Made by a program: the position numbers and the translations under genes. From assembly GCA_023955335.1 (NCBI GenBank), contig JAGSGF010000027.1, forward strand, positions 1 through 41,376: a stretch of 41,376 nt of DNA, written 5' to 3'. Origin of the DNA: Yoonia sp. (GTDB lineage Bacteria > Pseudomonadota > Alphaproteobacteria > Rhodobacterales > Rhodobacteraceae). The notes below the pieces were generated by a model, which searched no databases, was not told where the DNA came from, and worked only from the letters and a program-made list of their open reading frames with translations. Shown in pieces: positions 32,712 through 41,376 of the stretch; position 1 is the first letter of the stretch; each line of letters begins with the position of its first letter.

Positions 32712-33875
32712 CTATGGGCGCTCTATCGCGATGGCCGTGCCTTCACCACCACCGATGCAGATCGCAGCAATGCCACGCTTGAGGTTTCGCGCCTCGAGGG
32801 CATGCAACAGCGTCACGATTATCCGCGCACCCGATGCGCCGATAGGATGTCCCAACGCGCAAGCACCACCATTCACATTAAGCTTTTCGCGCGGGATTTG
32901 CAGGTCGTGCATGAAGGCCATTGGCACCACTGCAAAGGCCTCGTTCACTTCCCACAGGTCAACGTCGTCAACGGTCCAGCCGATTTTAGCGAGCAGTTTT
33001 TGCGTCGCGGGGACAGGAGCCGTTGTGAATAAATTTGGCGCCTGCGCATGGCTTGCGTGCCCGATGATACGCGCGCGCAGCGGCCCATCGGTCGCACCTT
33101 CACGAGCAATCACAAGCGCAGATGCCCCGTCAGAAATGCTTGATGCATTCGCGGCAGTCACTGTCCCGTTTTCGCGAAAAGCGGGTTTGAGATTCGGGAT
33201 CTTGTCAGGGCGCGCCGCACTTGGCTGCTCATCCGCATCCACGACCACCTCGGACTTACGCGACTTTACTGTCACTGGCGCGATCTCGCGCGCGAACCCA
33301 CCACCGTTTTGCGCAGCAATTGCATTGGACAGTGATGCCAGCGCAAAGTCGTCTTGAGCCGCCCGTGTAAATTGGTAGGTTTCGGCACAGTCCTCGGCGA
33401 ATGTGCCCATCAGCCGGCCTTTGTCATAGGCGTCTTCTAACCCGTCAAGGAACATGCTGTCTTGGACAGTTTGGTGACCTATCCGTGCACCGCCGCGCAG
33501 CTTGGCCATCAGATACGGCGCGTTTGTCATGCTTTCCATGCCACCCGCAATGATCACGTTCGTGTCGCCTGCTATGATTTGATCAAATGCCATCATAACG
33601 GCCTTCATCCCCGACCCACACATTTTATTGAGTGTCGTGGCAGGAACGGCGTCAGAAAGCCCGCCAAGGAAACTTGCCTGGCGCGCAGGGGCTTGCCCCA
33701 AGCCCGCAGGTAAAACGCATCCCATCAGAACCTCGTCGACGGTCGGTTGTCCGGCACCAAGCAAGGCGGTCTTGATCGCCACACCGCCAAGGGTTGGCGC
33801 ATCAACCTCCGCAAAAACGCCTTGGAACCCACCCATCGGTGTGCGCGCGGCCCCTGTGATAACAACTGAAGTCAT
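32712..33875 (-). CDS. acetyl-CoA acetyltransferase (thiolase)
   Basis: This 387-residue thiolase has the acyl-accepting Cys86 in LNKMCGSGMKAV, NEAFA, the His in CALGHPIGASGAR and the C-terminal active Cys in CIGGGEGTA. It condenses two acetyl-CoA or cleaves 3-ketoacyl-CoA. Length and motifs fit the biosynthetic AtoB/PhaA type, but no reductase or PHA synthase is nearby to decide the role. A GAAC-GTAT-GTTC palindrome lies 31 bp upstream. Confidence 0.92.
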   Translation of the reverse strand: MTSVVITGAARTPMGGFQGVFAEVDAPTLGGVAIKTALLGAGQPTVDEVLMGCVLPAGLGQAPARQASFLGGLSDAVPATTLNKMCGSGMKAVMMAFDQIIAGDTNVIIAGGMESMTNAPYLMAKLRGGARIGHQTVQDSMFLDGLEDAYDKGRLMGTFAEDCAETYQFTRAAQDDFALASLSNAIAAQNGGGFAREIAPVTVKSRKSEVVVDADEQPSAARPDKIPNLKPAFRENGTVTAANASSISDGASALVIAREGATDGPLRARIIGHASHAQAPNLFTTAPVPATQKLLAKIGWTVDDVDLWEVNEAFAVVPMAFMHDLQIPREKLNVNGGACALGHPIGASGARIIVTLLHALEARNLKRGIAAICIGGGEGTAIAIERP

Positions 33876-34179
33876 GGTCCGTCCTTTCGTGTCCCTCTTG
33901 GAATTGAACGTATGTTCTTTTCCAACGCAAGAAAAGGATTTTGAACGAAACGACCATCCGCCCCAGAACCGTCATATTTTGTACATTCTACAGCCATGAT
34001 CACGGAACAAGGATAGTCTCATAGCTAAATCGCTTATCTCGGTGCCGTGTATATAACGCCCCCACCCAGTTGCACGGCGCCGAGTACCGTCCCCCCTTAT
34101 GAATACTGCACCCGTCTTTGTTATTGCGCCTATCGTCTGTTGCCCTAAGTTCCGGCACAGGAAAATATGGGGACTTTGA
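33876..34179. other. 304-bp divergent gap between thiolase and gamma-glutamyltransferase genes
   Basis: I see no gene. It must hold promoters for both flanking genes. Near the thiolase start is the palindrome GAAC-GTAT-GTTC. The right part contains a GGCGCCGAGTACC stretch without clear structure, and a GGGGA site before the gamma-glutamyltransferase ATG. Confidence 0.5.
33906..33917. promoter_or_regulatory. palindrome GAAC-GTAT-GTTC upstream of the thiolase gene
   Basis: This 12-bp inverted repeat lies 31 bp before the thiolase start. TetR-family regulators of acyl-CoA metabolism use sites of similar form. No regulator gene lies beside it. Confidence 0.4.
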
Positions 34180-35757
34180 ATGCGCGATTTTCAAAAGCAG
34201 GGCCGCTCGGCCGTTTTTGCAACAAATGGCATGTGCGCGACGTCGCATCCACTGGCCGCGAAAGTCGCCGTTCAGATGTTAGAGGCTGGTGGAAACGCCG
34301 TTGACGCTGCCATTGCAGGAGCTGTTTTGTTGGGGATTTGCGAACCGCAGATGACTGGTATTGGCGGCGACTGTTTTGTGCTGCTGACACCACCCGGCGA
34401 AGATCGCGTTGTTGCGCTTAATGGATCAGGCCGCGCACCTGCTGGGTTGGATGCTGGCGTTCTGCGCAACAAGGGCATCACCACAGTACCGACGGGCGGC
34501 CCAGAGGCCGTAACCATTCCCGGTGCGGTCGATGCGTTTTGCAGGTTGTCTGCGGATTTCGGGAAATTAGGGCTTAAGGCATCGCTGGCCCCTGCCATTC
34601 ATTATGCAGATGCGGGCGTACCAGTTGCACCGCGCGTGGCGTTTGACTGGGCGCAATCAACAGACGCGCTGCAAGGGACGGCGCGCGACACCTATCTGAT
34701 CAACGGGAGTGCCCCGGCAGCGGGCCAAGTGTTCCGCGCACCCGGCCAAGCAGATATTCTGCGCCGGATCGCAATGACTGGACGTGACGCATTTTACGAA
34801 GGCGAAGTCGCGGAAGATATGGTCGCTGCGCTGACCGCACGTGGTGGCGTTCATACGCTTGATGACTTTGCGAATTGCGCCAGCGAATACACAGCCCCGA
34901 TTACGGGCGGGTACGGCGGGCTGGACCTATGGGAGCATCCGCCAAACGGACAAGGTGCAACCGCGATTTTGCTGCTCAATATCCTCAAACATTTTGACAT
35001 CGCTGGCATGGACCCGTTTGGGGTTGAACGCGCGCATATTGAGGCCGAGGCAACCAAATTGGCCTATGACGCTCGCAACCAGTTTATAGCCGATCCCGAC
35101 CATATGACAAAACTTGACCATATGATGTCGGCCGAAACGGCGGCAAGTCTTGCCGCGTTGATCAATCCCAAAAAGGCGATGCCAGCAGCAGTTCCAGGCG
35201 CAGAGGCCGTGCACAAAGACACCATTTACATCACGGTCGTCGATAAGGACCGCATGTGTGTGTCGCTGATCTATTCCGTGTTCCATTCGTTTGGATCAGG
35301 CATTGCGTCAGATAAATTTGGCGTCTTGTTCCAAAACCGTGGCGCAGGGTTCACCTTGGACAAAGGACACCCGAACGAGGCTGGCGGCGGCAAGCGGCCA
35401 ATGCACACAATCATTCCGGGGCTTCTTAAGAAAGACGGGTCACCTTACATGCCGTTTGGCGTGATGGGCGGGGCCTATCAATCAACGGGTCATGCGCGGT
35501 TTGTGACCAACTTAACTGATTTTGAGATGGACGTGCAGACAGCCATCGATGGGCCACGCTGTTTTGCTGACGGTGACAGGCTGAACGTTGAAACAACATA
35601 TGGACCAGATGTGCATGCAGGGCTGGCGGATTTAGGGCACAATGTGGCTATCCCTGCGGGGCCGATCGGTGGCGCGCAAGCGATCACCTTGGGTGACGAT
35701 GGCGTGCTTATCGGTGGGTCTGATCCACGCAAAGACGGGTGTGCGTTGGGCTACTGA
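34180..35757 (+). CDS. gamma-glutamyltransferase-family Ntn hydrolase
   Basis: This 525-residue protein is of the GGT fold: ATSHPLAAKVAVQMLEAGGNAVDAAIA near the start, PQMTGIGGDCF, HPPNGQGAT, then the autocleavage region HKDTIYITVVDKDRMCVSLIYSVF. The nucleophilic Thr is expected in KDT. The classical TTHxS is DTIYIT here, as in more distant GGT-like acylases. No signal peptide is seen, so it is probably cytoplasmic. The substrate could be gamma-glutamyl amides or another amide; relatives include oxamate amidohydrolase-type enzymes. Confidence 0.88.
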   Translation: MRDFQKQGRSAVFATNGMCATSHPLAAKVAVQMLEAGGNAVDAAIAGAVLLGICEPQMTGIGGDCFVLLTPPGEDRVVALNGSGRAPAGLDAGVLRNKGITTVPTGGPEAVTIPGAVDAFCRLSADFGKLGLKASLAPAIHYADAGVPVAPRVAFDWAQSTDALQGTARDTYLINGSAPAAGQVFRAPGQADILRRIAMTGRDAFYEGEVAEDMVAALTARGGVHTLDDFANCASEYTAPITGGYGGLDLWEHPPNGQGATAILLLNILKHFDIAGMDPFGVERAHIEAEATKLAYDARNQFIADPDHMTKLDHMMSAETAASLAALINPKKAMPAAVPGAEAVHKDTIYITVVDKDRMCVSLIYSVFHSFGSGIASDKFGVLFQNRGAGFTLDKGHPNEAGGGKRPMHTIIPGLLKKDGSPYMPFGVMGGAYQSTGHARFVTNLTDFEMDVQTAIDGPRCFADGDRLNVETTYGPDVHAGLADLGHNVAIPAGPIGGAQAITLGDDGVLIGGSDPRKDGCALGY

Positions 35758-35762
35758 CGTAG

Positions 35763-35780
35763 GATGGGTTTTAACCCATC
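35763..35780. terminator. short hairpin between convergent genes
   Basis: GATGGGTT and AACCCATC pair perfectly around TT just after the gamma-glutamyltransferase stop and before the end of hspQ. No long T-run is present, so termination strength is doubtful. Confidence 0.5.
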
Positions 35781-35788
35781 TGCATTGT

Positions 35789-36115
35789 TCAGTTTAGCTG
35801 AACTTGCAGTGGGTAATGCCCGTCCTCGAACGGACCAAACAGATCATCAAGATCAGGGTGCTCAACTGGTTGACCAGAATAGTCAGCCACAAGATTCTGT
35901 TCAGACACGTAAGCCACATAATAGCTTTGGTCATTCTCGGCCAACAAATGGTAAAATGGCTGCTCTTTTGTGGGTCGGCTATCCTCAGGGATTGCCTCGT
36001 ACCACGCATCAGTATTCGAGAACATTGCGTCCACGTCAAACACCACCCCACGGAAAGGATGCTTGCGATGCCGAACAACTTGGCCCAAATGATATTTAGC
36101 GCGTGTTTTGAACAT
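35789..36115 (-). CDS. hspQ: heat shock protein HspQ
   Basis: This 108-residue protein matches HspQ (YccV-like): AKYHLGQVVRHRKHPFRGVVFDVD, then PFYHLLAENDQSYYVAYVSEQNL, and the acidic HPDLDDLFGPF. HspQ binds hemimethylated DNA in enterobacteria and acts as a specificity factor for Lon. ATG 36115 is preferred to the adjacent TTG. It is convergent with the gamma-glutamyltransferase gene and divergent from the AEC permease. Confidence 0.92.
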   Translation of the reverse strand: MFKTRAKYHLGQVVRHRKHPFRGVVFDVDAMFSNTDAWYEAIPEDSRPTKEQPFYHLLAENDQSYYVAYVSEQNLVADYSGQPVEHPDLDDLFGPFEDGHYPLQVQLN

Positions 36116-36198
36116 CAAAAACGTACCCCCATGGGCTTTCTAGCCCTGTCTAGCGCAGCATGTCTATGGGCAGAGCGTCAATTTGAAGGAAACAGTCT

Positions 36199-37080
36199 GT
36201 GGACCTAGCACTAACAGTCCTAAATATCACCGCACCGGTCTTCATTCTGGCAGCAGTTGGCTTTGGTTGGGTCAAACTTGGGTTCGAGTATCGGGTCGAG
36301 TTTGTCACGCGTCTGGCGATGACCCTTTCGGTCCCTTGCCTGATCTTTGTGGCCCTGATGACCGCAGATATCGACCCCCAAGCCCTCGGGGCACTTTCAC
36401 TCGCGAGCTTCACGGCATATGGCCTTGTTTCTATAATATTTCTGAGCATCGTTAAGCTGCGAAAACTGGATACATCGACCTATCTCGCACCGCTTGTCTT
36501 TGGGAACACAGGCAACCTTGGCCTGCCGCTTGCAATGTTCGCATTTGGCGAAGAAGGGCTCAGCTATGCGGTCGTCGTCTTCGCCGTTATGGCGATATTA
36601 TCGTTCACAATCGGTGTCTGGGTCGTGGCAGGCGGAGGGTCGCTTATCCGCGTCATCCGCGAACCTGTCGTGGCAGCAACTTTCCTCGGGGCGCTGTTTT
36701 TGTGGCAAGGATGGCAGACACCGACCTTCCTGACCAACGCGCTTCAGCTGATCGGGCAGATGGCGATTCCCATTATGCTGATCACACTCGGCGTCGCCAT
36801 CGCAAGATTGGAAACCCGCGACATGGGCCGTGCGGTTTGGCTATCAGCGATTAAGGTCGTGGTCTGCGCAGGAGCGGCATGGATCGCTGCGCGGTGGTTT
36901 GGCTTGGCACCCATCCCCAGCGCTGTTTTGATCGTGCAGGTCGCCACCCCTGTGGCCGTCACCTCGTACCTGCTGGCAGAAAAATACGGGCATGACGCAC
37001 AGCCGGTCGCGGGTCTGGTCGTGGCATCAACATTGCTGTCCGTGATCAGTTTGCCGCTTATCCTCGCATTTGTGATCTAA
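36199..37080 (+). CDS. AEC-family transporter (auxin efflux carrier-like)
   Basis: This 293-residue membrane protein has about ten helices in two five-helix halves. Family landmarks are FGNTGNLGLPLAMFAFGEEGL and TPVAVTSYLLAEKYG. Bacterial AEC members move small carboxylates such as malate or malonate; the substrate here is unknown. It begins with GTG after AAGGAA. It is not obviously linked to its neighbours. Confidence 0.87.
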   Translation: MDLALTVLNITAPVFILAAVGFGWVKLGFEYRVEFVTRLAMTLSVPCLIFVALMTADIDPQALGALSLASFTAYGLVSIIFLSIVKLRKLDTSTYLAPLVFGNTGNLGLPLAMFAFGEEGLSYAVVVFAVMAILSFTIGVWVVAGGGSLIRVIREPVVAATFLGALFLWQGWQTPTFLTNALQLIGQMAIPIMLITLGVAIARLETRDMGRAVWLSAIKVVVCAGAAWIAARWFGLAPIPSAVLIVQVATPVAVTSYLLAEKYGHDAQPVAGLVVASTLLSVISLPLILAFVI

Positions 37081-37158
37081 CCAGATCGCCAAAGCTGTTC
37101 ACAGGGACGCGACAATCTCGTAAGGTGGAAAAAAATACTAACAAAAAGCGAGAGGCAG

Positions 37159-37743
37159 ATGAGCAGAATCTTCCGCGCAATGATACTTTTGGTGGCTTTA
37201 GGGAGCTGCGGGTCCAAGGATTTCTCGGTACCGCGCAACCTAGATAACGCATGTGACATCGTATCCGAGCGCCCAGCATACCTTCGGGCCTTTAAGGCAG
37301 CTGAACGCAAATGGGGCGTCCCCGTGCCTGCGCTGATGGCAATTATCTATCAGGAAAGCAAATTCATCGGGAACAACCGAACCCCGCATCAATATGCGTT
37401 GGGCGTCATTCCAATTGGCCGCCAATCATCAGCGTATGGCTACTCCCAAGCCCTTGATGGCACGTGGAAAGAATACCAGCGCGCCGAAGGCGGATCTGGC
37501 GCACGCCGTGACAATATCAAAGATGCGACCGACTTTATGGGGTGGTACATGTCCCTGACCAAAGACGAAGTCGGCGTGGCCATGAATGACACCCGCAATC
37601 AGTATCTGGCCTATCATGATGGCCGGACCGGATTTAGACGCGGCACGTGGAAAAACAAAAGCTGGCTTGTCCGTATTGCAAATGAAGTCGGCACCCGCGC
37701 GGTTATGTATGACGCGCAGCTGCGGTCTTGTCGTAAAATCTAG
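37159..37743 (+). CDS. lytic transglycosylase-like (SLT) lipoprotein
   Basis: This 194-residue protein has a lipoprotein signal with lipobox LGSC (Cys17). The SLT domain shows the catalytic Glu in YQESKFIG and the AYGYSQALDGTW segment. Such enzymes cleave the glycan strands of peptidoglycan from the outer membrane. It ends at a strong bidirectional terminator and is convergent with lolA. Confidence 0.85.
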   Translation: MSRIFRAMILLVALGSCGSKDFSVPRNLDNACDIVSERPAYLRAFKAAERKWGVPVPALMAIIYQESKFIGNNRTPHQYALGVIPIGRQSSAYGYSQALDGTWKEYQRAEGGSGARRDNIKDATDFMGWYMSLTKDEVGVAMNDTRNQYLAYHDGRTGFRRGTWKNKSWLVRIANEVGTRAVMYDAQLRSCRKI

Positions 37744-37748
37744 AGACG

Positions 37749-37778
37749 AAAAAGGCGCCTCAATCGGGCGCCTTTTTT
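37749..37778. terminator. bidirectional terminator between SLT lipoprotein and lolA
   Basis: GGCGCC (37754-37759) pairs with GGCGCC (37767-37772), with AAAAA before and TTTTTT after, between two convergent genes. Confidence 0.88.
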
Positions 37779-37791
37779 AATGTCTACGGGT

Positions 37792-38397
37792 TTAGTTATT
37801 CCAGTTTGCAATCTCATTGAGGATGTTGAACTTAATGTCCCCGATCCGGCCGCCACGCACCAGATCATTCAAAATTATGGTTGTCTGACTACCCACGTCG
37901 TCGGTCACAATCCATTGGCGCAACTCAATCGGATTGGCCGTGAAGACCATTTGAATATTGCCATATTGCGGGTTTGCAGGATCTTGGGCGGTGATGGTCG
38001 TTGTCGTTCCATCGGACGTATGCCCTGTGACCATGCTGGCACGCGCGAGGTCAACATTGCGATCCAGAATAATCTTGAGCGGAGTCTGGTTCAACGGATA
38101 CCGATCCGGTCCATTGTTGGATCGCGGATCAAAGATCGCGACCTGACCGCCGCCAGCCATCACAAGCGAATTGTCCGGTGCGTTATATTCAAATCGAATG
38201 CGCCCCGGCCGTTTGATAAAAATCTGCCCCGTAGACAGCGTCCCGTCCGCATTGATCTGAGTAAACTCACCTTGCGCCGTTTGAAGCCCGTTCAAATACT
38301 GCGACACCTGCCCCAGCGAAAGTTGCTGTGCGACCGCTGGCGTTGCGGTCAAAGCAACAGCAGCGGCCAAAGCCATAAAGGAACGTCGTTTCATCAT
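37792..38397 (-). CDS. lolA: outer-membrane lipoprotein carrier protein LolA
   Basis: This 201-residue periplasmic chaperone ferries lipoproteins from LolCDE to the outer membrane. Family features are QYLNGLQTAQGEFTQ, GQIFIKRPGRIRFEY and the DPRSNNGPDRYPL loop. The signal peptide MMKRRSFMALAAAVALTATPAVA carries a twin-arginine-like KRRSFM, which would suggest Tat export, though Sec export is usual. In many relatives ftsK lies upstream; here a 333-bp gap with no gene is found instead. Confidence 0.93.
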   Translation of the reverse strand: MMKRRSFMALAAAVALTATPAVAQQLSLGQVSQYLNGLQTAQGEFTQINADGTLSTGQIFIKRPGRIRFEYNAPDNSLVMAGGGQVAIFDPRSNNGPDRYPLNQTPLKIILDRNVDLARASMVTGHTSDGTTTTITAQDPANPQYGNIQMVFTANPIELRQWIVTDDVGSQTTIILNDLVRGGRIGDIKFNILNEIANWNN

Positions 38398-38730
38398 ACT
38401 ATCTTACCTTCTTTGCGCAGGGTCATCATGCACCTGACAGATAGGCACCAACCTGAGAGATGACCAGATGATAAGCAATAACACGCCACCTGCCGCCCGA
38501 TAACACCTTGGGTTCAGGTCGTTTTACCAAGCTATTTCAGACCAGGGAACTGGGCATAGGCCCACAAGCAGATGTCCCCGTAAGATAAGCATCACAAAGA
38601 TAACGGTCGTATCAAAATTGATAGCAACAAAACTCCGCTAGACCTGTGTGGGGTGGTGTTTGTCTATGCAGCAGCTTAGGTCTTGATTACCCGTCAAACC
38701 GTAAAAAGCACTTTTATAAGAGAACCAGTT
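38398..38730. other. 333-bp divergent gap between lolA and the PLP decarboxylase gene
   Basis: No gene, RNA or strong repeat was recognised. It must carry the promoters of both flanking genes. A TTG-started extension of the decarboxylase frame begins at 38683 but lacks family similarity. Confidence 0.5.
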
Positions 38731-40146
38731 ATGACCTCAGAAGGCACTCATCTTGACCCAGAAAACTGGGATGATTTTAGCCGTGACATGCACAAATTGA
38801 TGGACCAGTGCCTCGCACGGATGAAGCAAGCCAGAGATTTGCCGTGGCAACCTAAGCCCGGCGACCTTGCGGACCGGCTGTCCCTTACGGACACGGCAAC
38901 AGGGGTCGGCTCCGCGCAGTCGTTGGACCATTTGGCGACCGATATCATGCCTTATGCAACAGGCAATACCCATCCAAAGTTCTTTGGCTGGGTGCATGGT
39001 GCCGGATTGCCAGTATCCGTTGGTGCCGAACTGGTGGCGGCTACGATGAATAGCAATTGCGGTGGCCGCGATCACGGTGCGATCGAAGTTGAACGCGCCA
39101 CGCTGGACTGGTTGCTTGGGATATCCGGCATGCCTGAAACCGCCTCGGCCATTCTGACCACAGGCACATCGCAAGCGACGATTTTGGCACTGACCGCCGC
39201 CCGCAATAGGCAGTTTGGCCATGAGGTACGAAAAACAGGCATTCAGTCATTGCCCAAGGTCGCCGTTTACGTGCGCCGCGGGACGCATTCGTGCATTGGC
39301 AAAGCTTTGGAAGCGATGGGGTATGGGACCTTTTCGATACACGTCGTTGATACAGACGAAAATATGAGAATGGACATCGCGGCGTTGGCAATGGCTGTGG
39401 CAGAAGACCAAGCATCGGGCCGCATTCCTTTGGCCGTCATCGGCACTGCCGGATCGGTAAACACGGGATCTTTTGATAATCTGGACGCCATCGCAGACTT
39501 CTGTGCGGCGCAAAATATCTGGTTCCATGTAGACGCAGCTTTTGGGTTTTGGGCAAAGCTGGCTGATCAGCCTTGGAAGCACCTGACAGACGGTATGGAA
39601 CGGGCGAATTCGATTTCCTGCGATTTCCACAAATGGATGTCTGTTCCGTACGACTGCGGCGCGTGCATGATCTACGACCGCACCCTGCATTTTGATACGT
39701 TCACATCGCGCCCGAACTACCTGGAGCAACAAGAACAAGGGCTTGGTGGCGGCGATCTGTGGTTCTGTGACTACGGTCTTGAATTGTCCCGTGGCTTTAG
39801 GGCGCTCAAGGTTTGGACGGCGATTAAGTCTATCGGAACCGATGCCTTTTCGGCGTCTATCACCGAAAATTGCAAGCAAACATTGCTGATGGCCGAACTG
39901 GTCGACGCATCTGATGTGCTCGACCTTGCATTCACGGTGTCATCCAATGTGTGCTGTTTTTACGTGCAACAAGGGGACGTGAACAAGATCGCGGCCGAAC
40001 TTCAATTGAGCGGCGAAGCGGTGTTTTCGACGACAGTCATCCACGGAAAACCATGCCTGCGTGCAGCCCTTGTTAACCACCGCACCACGTCAGACGATAT
40101 TCGCCAGTCAATCATCGCTGTTGAAGATGCGGTTCGGCGGTCTTAG
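38731..40146 (+). CDS. group II pyridoxal-phosphate-dependent amino acid decarboxylase
   Basis: This protein of about 471 residues is of the aromatic-L-amino-acid/glutamate decarboxylase group. The PLP-binding Asp is in HVDAAFGFW (about 268), the Schiff-base Lys in CDFHKWMSVPYDCG (about 301), and the cofactor phosphate segment in TTGTSQATILAL. The substrate cannot be fixed; tyrosine, tryptophan and other amino acids are used in the group. ATG 38731 with AAGAGA upstream is preferred to TTG 38683. Its stop overlaps that of the convergent dehydrogenase by three bases. Confidence 0.9.
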   Translation: MTSEGTHLDPENWDDFSRDMHKLMDQCLARMKQARDLPWQPKPGDLADRLSLTDTATGVGSAQSLDHLATDIMPYATGNTHPKFFGWVHGAGLPVSVGAELVAATMNSNCGGRDHGAIEVERATLDWLLGISGMPETASAILTTGTSQATILALTAARNRQFGHEVRKTGIQSLPKVAVYVRRGTHSCIGKALEAMGYGTFSIHVVDTDENMRMDIAALAMAVAEDQASGRIPLAVIGTAGSVNTGSFDNLDAIADFCAAQNIWFHVDAAFGFWAKLADQPWKHLTDGMERANSISCDFHKWMSVPYDCGACMIYDRTLHFDTFTSRPNYLEQQEQGLGGGDLWFCDYGLELSRGFRALKVWTAIKSIGTDAFSASITENCKQTLLMAELVDASDVLDLAFTVSSNVCCFYVQQGDVNKIAAELQLSGEAVFSTTVIHGKPCLRAALVNHRTTSDDIRQSIIAVEDAVRRS

Positions 40147-41237
40147 CCGTTCATCTGCATATTTGTGGCACCGATTTGCGCCAGTGTAATGCTCGTCTCA
40201 TCGCGCAGAATATCCCAAAGCTGCTGAAGGCCTTCTTCGCCGCCCGCAGCGATTGCAAATTGTAAAATGCGCCCGAGGAATGCAAAATTTGCCCCTTGGG
40301 AATATGCTTTTACAACGTCTTCACCGCTGCGTAGGCCCGTGTCAAAAAACAACGGCATGTCAGGTCCAACCGCGTCGCGAATTTCTTTGAGCGCCAGTAT
40401 TGGCGCAGGCGCGCTGTCTAGCTGGCGAGCACCATGGCTGGACACTTGGATCGCGTCGACGCCTGCATCGCGTAGCAACACAGCGTCGTCTGCATCAAGC
40501 ACACCTTTAACCACAAGGTTGCCGGGCCACATGTCGCGCAGTTTCGCAAGCGTGTCCCAATTGGCGGCGGCGCGACTTTCTGTGCGGTCAAATGTATAGC
40601 CGGGCATTTGGAAATTCGCCATATCCGGCTTGCCAGCAAGCAGTGTCGAGATTGACCAGCGCGGGTGCATGGCGAAATCGAAAAATTGCTTGGGGCCGAT
40701 ACGAAACGGCATAGTAAAACCGTGCCGAAGCTCGCGCGGACGGCGGCCAACCTCGGCCACGTCGACAGTCAGAATAATTGTTTTGTAACCAGCAGCCTTT
40801 GCGCGTTCGACAAGCTTAAACGTCCCAACGCCGTCGCCGCTAAAGTAAAGCTGGAACCATGCATTGCCTTCTGCAGCCTCGATCAGCGGTTCCATCGCGG
40901 TGGATGCCACAGTCGAGACACCCAGCGGAACGTTTTCACGTGCCGCAAGCCGCGCCAGCATCATATCCGCGCCTGGGCCAGACAAATTGCACATGCCCAT
41001 CGGGCTGATGCCAAACGGCGCGTTGGTCGTTTGGCCAAAGACCTGTGATGACAAATCTCGTTTGCTGACATCGCGCAAAATACGGGGCCGCAAGGTCAGC
41101 GCGTCAAATGCATCGCGATTATGCGCTGCCCCGACTTCGCGCCCTGCGGCCCCGTCAATATAGTCAAACACCATCCACGGGAGACGCCGCCGCGCAAAAC
41201 GGCGGGCGTCTTCGCTGGAATGCATGTTCAGTGCCAT
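40143..41237 (-). CDS. FMN-dependent alpha-hydroxyacid dehydrogenase/oxidase
   Basis: This 364-residue TIM-barrel flavoprotein is of the lactate/glycolate oxidase family. It has FDYIDGAA at the N-terminus, FQLYFSGD, the FMN lysine in LVVKGVLDADDA, the catalytic His and Arg in SSHGARQLD (usually SNHGGRQLD) and DTGLRSGEDVVKA. The substrate is probably an L-2-hydroxyacid but is unproven. Its ATG directly abuts the stop of the gene to its right (TAA then ATG), so the two form an operon. Confidence 0.9.
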   Translation of the reverse strand: MALNMHSSEDARRFARRRLPWMVFDYIDGAAGREVGAAHNRDAFDALTLRPRILRDVSKRDLSSQVFGQTTNAPFGISPMGMCNLSGPGADMMLARLAARENVPLGVSTVASTAMEPLIEAAEGNAWFQLYFSGDGVGTFKLVERAKAAGYKTIILTVDVAEVGRRPRELRHGFTMPFRIGPKQFFDFAMHPRWSISTLLAGKPDMANFQMPGYTFDRTESRAAANWDTLAKLRDMWPGNLVVKGVLDADDAVLLRDAGVDAIQVSSHGARQLDSAPAPILALKEIRDAVGPDMPLFFDTGLRSGEDVVKAYSQGANFAFLGRILQFAIAAGGEEGLQQLWDILRDETSITLAQIGATNMQMNG

Positions 41238-41376
41238 TTAGCGCGCGACCGCTGTCATGAACCGGTCCCGGATCACTACGGGGTCCATTGTGATGACGGG
41301 CAGTTTGATGTTGCCGCTGTCGCATTTGGACACGATCACGGTCATCTTTTTGCTGTCGATGGCGGCTTGCAGGACT
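41238..41376 (-). CDS. C-terminal 45 residues of an unidentified protein (cut by window edge)
   Basis: An open frame enters from the right edge and ends in TAA at 41238, directly before the ATG of the alpha-hydroxyacid dehydrogenase. The visible tail contains DSKKMTVIVSKCDSG and PVITMDPVVIRDRFMTAVAR. I do not recognise the family from this fragment. The zero-base spacing makes cotranscription and coupled translation very likely. Confidence 0.65.
   Translation of the reverse strand, partial: VLQAAIDSKKMTVIVSKCDSGNIKLPVITMDPVVIRDRFMTAVAR

Noticed and set aside
1..41376. CRISPR array, prophage, secondary-metabolite cluster or toxin-antitoxin/defence module
   Set aside because: No regularly spaced repeats, phage structural genes, megasynthases or recognisable defence proteins were found; accessory DNA is limited mainly to the IS30-flanked left edge.

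Overview
The window looks like chromosome of an alphaproteobacterium of the Rhodobacteraceae (Roseobacter group). This rests on gene content and order: a MipZ division ATPase, the order rsfS-rlmH-gpmI-envC-like-ctpA, two fused FAD/GcvT demethylating dehydrogenases beside a betaine-homocysteine methyltransferase, an HspQ gene and a split leu cluster. I cannot name the genus. No rRNA, tRNA, CRISPR array or prophage was seen.

Left edge (1-3290): accessory DNA. Two IS30-family copies lie in inverted orientation with their transposase-start ends facing inward. They bracket a divergent TetR regulator and MDR-type oxidoreductase pair. The 63-bp gap between these two genes holds two identical-format operators (GTAGA-N8-TCTAC). 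The right IS copy is dead, and its transposase contains two related palindromic mini-insertions. The cassette lies directly upstream of rplS-rpmE, where rpsP/rimM/trmD would normally be expected.

3600-11200: rplS and rpmE; a nitrosative-stress module (group III truncated haemoglobin, a 51-residue membrane protein and a divergent NsrR-like Rrf2 regulator around a GCATTT-C-AAATGC operator); DUF1992; a DEAD-box helicase; a lipoprotein/DUF2145 pair behind a promoter flanked by twin TGAACRATGTTCA sites; mipZ; and a membrane-anchored FMN/Fe-S glutamate-synthase-like protein.

11200-18900 (minus strand): the leucine biosynthesis region. The order of transcription is leuC, two tandem paralogous Tat-signal proteins, leuD, a membrane protein, an endonuclease/exonuclease/phosphatase-family protein, leuB and a DMT permease. 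The Tat pair is translationally coupled to leuC and is the most novel-looking item here.

19000-25600 (plus): an MscS channel, then rsfS, rlmH, gpmI, an EnvC-like factor and a CtpA protease in a tight run ending at a terminator.

25650-33900 (minus): a betaine catabolism cluster. It has a thiolase, a free methionine-R-sulfoxide reductase, an XRE-cupin regulator with two 23-bp operator-like repeats, two demethylating FAD dehydrogenases and BHMT. Together these would convert glycine betaine to glycine while making methionine.

34100-41376: a gamma-glutamyltransferase-like enzyme, HspQ, an AEC permease, a lytic transglycosylase lipoprotein, LolA, a group II PLP decarboxylase, an alpha-hydroxyacid dehydrogenase, and the C-terminus of an unidentified gene running off the right edge.
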